From the NCBI GenBank assembly GCA_963513935.1, contig OY740768.1:74934877-74998876 (forward strand): a stretch of 64,000 nt of DNA, written 5' to 3'. Every line of letters begins with the position of its first letter. The first letter of the stretch is position 1. Below the pieces are notes generated by a model. The model saw only the letters and a program-made list of their open reading frames with translations, did no database searches and had not been told where the DNA came from. Below are positions 58,688 to 64,000 of the stretch, piece after piece. A program made the translations under genes and the position numbers. This DNA is from Aphrophora alni. Lineage: Eukaryota; Arthropoda; Insecta; Hemiptera; Aphrophoridae.

Positions 58688-61600
58688 TCAATTTGTGCGA
58701 TCAATTGTGGTCGCATGGATATTGTAGAGTGCGCGACGTGATATAGGACAATATTCATAGACAAAATAGTAAGTTAGATATTGTAGACACCACTCACACT
58801 GAGAATTAATACTTTCACCTTATAATATGATGATTGTGGTGATTTACCATTCATTTGTATCGACACAGAATAGTAGTAAATATTATACTATACACATCAA
58901 TGTGTTAAACCCTCGGTGGTTGGTGCCCGAGTTAACGGTCAGAATTGGTGAAATATTATACAAATTTTATGAAAGTTACATCAAGTTCTAGAGAAACCCT
59001 CGGGAACAAAATAGTATAACTGTTCAAATATTATTTTATTCAACTTTGTAGCCCTACGAAACTCAATTAATGCATACGAATAAAAACATTTTAAAAAGTA
59101 CTAAACAAGAAATGTATGTTTGTTTTAGACATGTAAATTACTTTAAATGAAAATTATTAGTCAACTTCACTTTACATAGAAAGTTTCATTATTGTTCCTA
59201 ATGTCTCGTTCACAACATTAGATTTAATAATTCAAAACCAACATTTTATTCTTAGTTTGAATACTCGCGTCCATGCCTTGGAACCGTTCTTTTTGTAATT
59301 GTTTTGAGTAGCCACCATTTTGTAACGGAAAATGAAATAAAAAACTTTGTAAGATAACGATCGTCTTAATTGATCATTGTCTAATTTATAAATATCATAA
59401 AGATTGGTACAGGCGTTTGGCCGTACACACAAACATGCAGGCAGACATATTACAAATAGTTACGTTAAAACAGGATCTGGTTTCGCTCGGTTAAAAATTA
59501 ATTTTTGTAGTCAAATAACATCCACAGATTAAGTAAGATTTAAAATAAAATGGATTGTAAGGGTGACAAATTTACTTTCCAACATATATTATAGAGAAAG
59601 TTAGGATGAGTCAAAAATCGGATTCAAGTATTTCTCTGCTTATCCGTGCAAACAAAAGTTATTTTTAAAATGATATCTACCAATTGTGATGAAATTTGTA
59701 TGTAGATTAAATTCGGCCATATATTTTTTATCTACTTTTTATTGCTCAACAATTCATTATTTGGAGTAGCTGTTAAAATAAACTCTCTATAGAATTAGTT
59801 CGTATCTGTTTTGTCACCACTCGAGAAATGCCGGTCCAAATGTTATCAGTAAAAAAAAAAAAAAAAAACCAAAAAGTCGTTCGTGGAACAGTTATATATA
59901 AGACTTAATATTTCGTTGAAATTAGTGGTTGAACCCAATTTGGTAAATTACAAGTGTATAAAAATTACGGATCAGGAATACTGTTGTTATTAAAAACTCG
60001 ATTTAAAACAAATACAATTAACGCTTAGGATGAGTTTATCTACAGGCGAGGCAAATGTTGAAATACATTGGGAAAAACTCAGGAATAATGAAAATTACCA
60101 CGAATTCATTTTTTATCACGTATAAGTACTGTTATATTAAACATATTTTTGGGTGGATGTCATCGCTATGGCTTTGTTAATGGGTGTGTGAATAAGTTAG
60201 TACAATGTTTTTCCAACGTATATTAATATTTTATTGAAAAGTAGTTGTAGACCTAAATATTTTAGTGACTTTCCGTTGAGAGAAAAAAAGGGAAAATTGG
60301 CTTTATAGTAAAGAACATTTACTCCAAAAAATATAAAAGTTTGAAATGTTTAAAATTAAAAAAATATATATATTTAAACATTCCTGGTATTTAATGGGTA
60401 TACACATTTTCTTCTGTTTTCATTTAAGGGTAAAAATAGCTACCATTTTTTGTTCAGTTAGTTAAGAAAGGTAAAGTTGACTATTAATTATAAATGCTAT
60501 CTAGTTTTGAATAAGGTATGCAGATTAGATTATATGCTATGTAGATTAGATTATATTGTAAGAAACTTCATAATTATTCGAATATAAGAATGTATATTTA
60601 CACGCTACGGTTAGCAGTATAAATCTATTTCAGTAAATGATAACATTGTGCTCTAAGAAATCCATTAGTAGACTATTGGTTCCGTGACATAACAATAGGA
60701 AAATAAGGTAGTTAAAAATTAGTTGAGAAAAAAAGAATTGTGTTTCTATTTGCCATTATAAACTGAATAACAACAAATTCGAATGCTAATTCTAATATGG
60801 TGTAAAAAACTGGTCTTTACAAATATTGTCAACAAAGATAGAATGTTCTTTACCAGGGGCAATATTTATGCTGATTTTGCCCCGCGCCTAACAATTAATT
60901 GGAAACTTTGATTATGTTTAAATGTAAGCACTAAATTATTCCAAGAGGGCCTTAATAATAAACAACGGAAGTAACAAATTGAAAAGACAGTGGAAAAATT
61001 AGGGAAAAGACGAGTAATATGATAAAAAATTATTGGGAGTTAAGTAGGTTAGTAGTAGCAATGACTACATAAATACTATAAGACACGACATAGGATAGGG
61101 AAATAGTCTACGCTTTACGGGTGCTGTTCGTCACAAGTTTGACACACAGCTATCAGAAAGCGGTAGCAGCAGGTGCTTGACTGTACGCATCCCACTTGGT
61201 TGAGACTGTACAACTGTTGACCTCTCTCTCACAAACCTTCTCACTTACTTACTTCCGTCAGCATAGTCAGTGTTGTCAGTTCGTGCGCTGAGATAAGCGA
61301 TTCTCGACCTTCCCTCGCATCTCTGGTCCCATATGTGGCATCAGTGCATTTTCTCTTACCCGCCTGAAACATTGTTTGACCGTAGAGCCACCTAGCGCCA
61401 GTCACATCAACTTCAGATTCTCTAGCAGAGCGACCTAGCGGGTATTGGACAACTCAAGAATAAGCCTAGAATATTTAACATGGCCATGTCGTGTCTTATA
61501 GTATTTATGTAGTTATTGATAGTAGTAGTTTAACACTGTCACGTTAAAAAACATTGCCTTCACCAGATCGAAAATGTTCTGTTGTAAAAAAGTTGTGGAA

Positions 61601-62384
61601 TTTGCAGCGCAATACGTACAAATAAGCTGCGCCTCATTCAGTCAGGAGGTCTAAGAATCTATTTGGTCTGTTTCAAAAAAAATCTCATATCGCCGCAATG
61701 GAGATAAAACTTGGAATAGAGCCGCTGGACTTATCTGGAACAAGTATTTAATTCCCAGGTTTGTCAATGAATCACATTTTTTCATTGATTGCAGCAAACA
61801 ATAATAGTGTCACTATCACAATGGATGCCTTCAACCAATTCCTGTGTGCTATTGTGAGATCCTTGGCTGAAGTTTAGAAAAAGCTATATTTCCGACTAAA
61901 ATGACGAATGCTACCTGAACGGAAGTGCTCAATAAACAAATTTTGTAAAAATATATACAAACGGCTTGGTAGACTTGAATTGGAACAAATCACTAGCAGA
62001 TTTCTACAATAAAAAGATAGGTGAAATAGATTTCAAGTATGGATGACGAATTAATTGCCATAAACTAGAAATATTTGAGCGGCCTTGAATAAACACAGCA
62101 TTATCCCGCTGACTGCAAGTAGGAGAAAAAGAAACTTATATTATTAGAGACACAAAGTCAGATAGTAAGGTAGACAGAACCTAACGAATAATCTTTACGC
62201 ATATACGAATGAAAGATCTTGTTGTCCCATCTGATGAAAAAAGAGAAAACACTTATTCCAATGAACTCCACCCCACCGAGGGATAAATTTAAATTAACTA
62301 GCCGATGACTTTAAAGCAGGCTGCAAATTTCGGATTTGTTATACCTCCTCAACACTCACTATCTTCACCTTCACAGTTCCCTTT
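58688..62384 (-). repeat. Right arm of the large inverted repeat
   Basis: Reverse complement of 50963-54280, ending CCTTCACAGTTCC. It is about 0.4 kb longer because of an inserted MITE (61059-61518) and differs by small indels. Near the inner end a roughly 45-60 bp segment of the left arm (about 54212-54256) is missing here and about 8 extra bases (GCGCGACG) are present. Confidence 0.95.
61059..61518. mobile_element. MITE inserted in the right arm only
   Basis: Terminal inverted repeats of 33 bp with one mismatch start CAATGACTACATAAATAC and (other end) CAATAACTACATAAATAC and continue through ACACGACAT. Both ends abut TAGTAGTAG. The left arm carries only four TAG triplets and no insertion at the equivalent site (about 51830), so it shows the empty site. 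The TSD length is ambiguous (6-9 bp) because of the TAG repeat. The interior is GC-richer and non-coding. Superfamily not assigned. Confidence 0.9.
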
Positions 62385-63419
62385 GATGGAGGCTGAATGT
62401 AGGCCTATACCTTCTATACTAACTTCTGTTATGAATAGATTTAGAAAAGTAAACATTTAGACTAAATTGTTACCAAATAGGCCTATGTGATGAAATAAAA
62501 GTGGGGACATTTACGCTATGTAAAATGGATCAACATTGCTTAATTTTCATAATTGTAGAGAATTCACGTTCTGCGGATAGGTATTTATTCTTTAATTACA
62601 CTTTTACCGTAAATAATAATGTACAAATTACATTTTATTTACACACTTTACAAATTTTACCTACCTATTATTTCATCTTTGCTCAATATTTATAACCTAA
62701 AAAGTCTCAAATCATTGTACTAAATCTGAAATTATCTACTTTTCATTTCTTCAAATCTTTATGACAAGGCTTTGAATATTTTCCCTCCCATAACGATATC
62801 TAATAACAAACAGTGGAGCGGGGACAGATAGTGGCAGTAAACTATTTGTTTAGGCCTCCGAGAAAGTTAAAGTCGGTCCATAACAGTATTTCGAAGATTA
62901 AGTTAAGAGTTGGTACTCAAACGTAGGATTTCAAATCGAAAATATTTTTTAAAATTAAAGGATACATGAATAGTATAGTAGGCCTCTCTCTTTGGAAGTT
63001 TTAATAAATCGTTCTTATAAACGCATTGTGGTACTGCTTTTATTAACGAGTGTACACAAGACAACATTCATAAATGAGTACCACAGCTACTATCACTTTA
63101 ACAAAGTACCTCATAGAAATAATAAAAGTTAAATGGTTTTAAGGGTGGCTTGGTCCTTTCATTGTGATTGTAATTCAACATTCAGTGGAACACAGTGGTG
63201 CTGAATATTAAACTGTACTCATCGATGGAGATAATTAGGCCTAATTATTGATTTAACTGAAAAACGAACATATTTTTTCACTCGCCAATGACAGGCCTCG
63301 GATACTTATTCTTTGCAAGAATAAACAATCCGACTTCTGTTTATATTTTACTCGAAATCACATTGATGACTTTATACAAGTTACATGAACGTTATAGCAA
63401 GTTTTAAACGAAATTTCAA
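62385..63419. other. No recognised feature
   Basis: AT-rich with several AGGCCT-containing phrases (TAGGCCTA) that recur across the window. The open frame 62501-62695 is not supported. Confidence 0.4.
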
Positions 63420-63845
63420 AAAATTAAAAAGTGGAAATGTTATGTAATTAATAATATTTGATGATTTTGTAACTCTATAAAACTAAAATGTTCAATTTGT
63501 ATAAACGAATTACATCAAAAAGTAGTGTGAGGAAGTTCCTGTGGGAAAGATCGGAAGAAATTCAAATTTCTTTTAAACTTTTTTTATTTTTTTATAGCGG
63601 ATTGTTATTCCTCGTCCACAAGATTATATTATTTAATATTTCGTGTGTTTAATTCCTGATAAAAACCACCATCTTCTTTTGAACCGTACATTAACTGTTT
63701 TGAGTGACCCCCATTCTAAAACGAAAAACCAAATTTTAATAAATAACTGTACACAAATTTTGCTACCTAGGTGCAAAGAAACTTATTCCTAAATTTCATT
63801 ACGATTGGTAGATGCATTTAGTCGTAACTGTGTAGCAATGTCTCT
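63420..63845 (-). repeat. Diverged relative of the large inverted-repeat family
   Basis: The segment near 63675-63730 (GAACCGTACATTAACTG, TTTTGAGTGACCCCCATTCT) parallels 59280-59330 of the right arm. The phrase AAATTTCATTACGATTGGTAG near 63795 parallels the arm sequence near 59680 read on the opposite strand. Similarity is low but in consistent order. Confidence 0.45.
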
Positions 63846-63857
63846 ATTGCATGCTAG

Positions 63858-63858
<1 letters not shown>

Positions 63859-63905
<47 letters not shown>

Positions 63906-63921
63906 TATATATATATATATG
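63859..63921. repeat. (TA)n microsatellite
   Basis: TA repeat with one CAG interruption (TATACAGTATATA). Confidence 0.9.
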
Positions 63922-64000
63922 AAAGCCTTTGAGGGGGGAACAGAAATACGCTTCGCTCTGCCAAATGGAATACGAATCTAACTAGAGATTACACATTATT

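Noticed and set aside
1..64000. tRNA and rRNA genes
   Set aside because: I saw no A/B box pair with a foldable cloverleaf and no rRNA-like segments. A covariance scan would be needed to exclude a diverged tRNA-derived SINE.

Overview
The window is AT-rich, gene-poor, transposon-dense nuclear DNA from an arthropod, most likely an insect. The evidence is spliced exons with GT/AG borders, fragments of Jockey, Gypsy, Penelope-like, Helitron, hAT, PIF/Harbinger, pogo/Tigger and Polinton-type elements, long (TA)n tracts, and one host gene of a widespread animal family. I cannot fix the species.

The one host gene I can support is a lysosomal HEXA/HEXB-type beta-hexosaminidase (GH20) on the minus strand. 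Four coding exons are visible: 57098-56919 (signal peptide and start of the N-terminal domain), 28195-27994 and 27902-27768 (N-terminal domain), and 12241-12040 (start of the catalytic barrel, with the HRG Arg and VDD Asp). All joints agree in phase. Introns 1 and 3 are 28.7 and 15.5 kb, but intron 2 is only 91 nt. The remaining catalytic exons, including the acid/base Asp-Glu pair, were not found and probably lie left of position 1. Nearly everything between 1 and 57 kb is therefore intron of this gene.

Layout of mobile DNA: 0.4-3.1 kb has a terminal-motif repeat and a broken Jockey RT (minus). 3.9-8.35 kb is a Gypsy-type LTR interrupted by a 4.1 kb element with about 650 bp inverted arms, itself carrying a Tigger-type MITE. 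10.3-11.7 kb has Gypsy gag-protease-RT relics. 13.9-14.5 kb is a complete hAT MITE with an exact 8 bp target duplication. 14.6-17.8 kb is a second Jockey copy split by a 1401 bp TG...CA insertion, probably a solo LTR. 20.2-21.6 kb is an internally deleted Helitron. 24.3-24.7 kb is a Polinton-like packaging ATPase relic. 24.7-27.7 kb is a second Gypsy copy with PBS, integrase, PPT and 3' LTR. 29.3-30.2 kb is a pogo/Jerky-type transposase. 34.9-37.1 kb holds an RT with RNase H, a hAT element and a nested MITE. 39.5-41.7 kb is a Penelope-like relic ending in six copies of a 162 bp tandem repeat. 43.4-47.5 kb is a nearly complete PIF/Harbinger element whose transposase and MADF genes are interleaved on opposite strands. 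51.0-54.3 and 58.7-62.4 kb are a large inverted repeat that brackets hexosaminidase exon 1 and its presumed promoter.

No intact autonomous transposon was found. Most coding pieces carry stops or frameshifts. The useful novelty is structural: nested insertions with in-silico-testable empty sites, interleaved Harbinger genes, a homogenised satellite array next to a Penelope fragment, and inverted arms around a host first exon.
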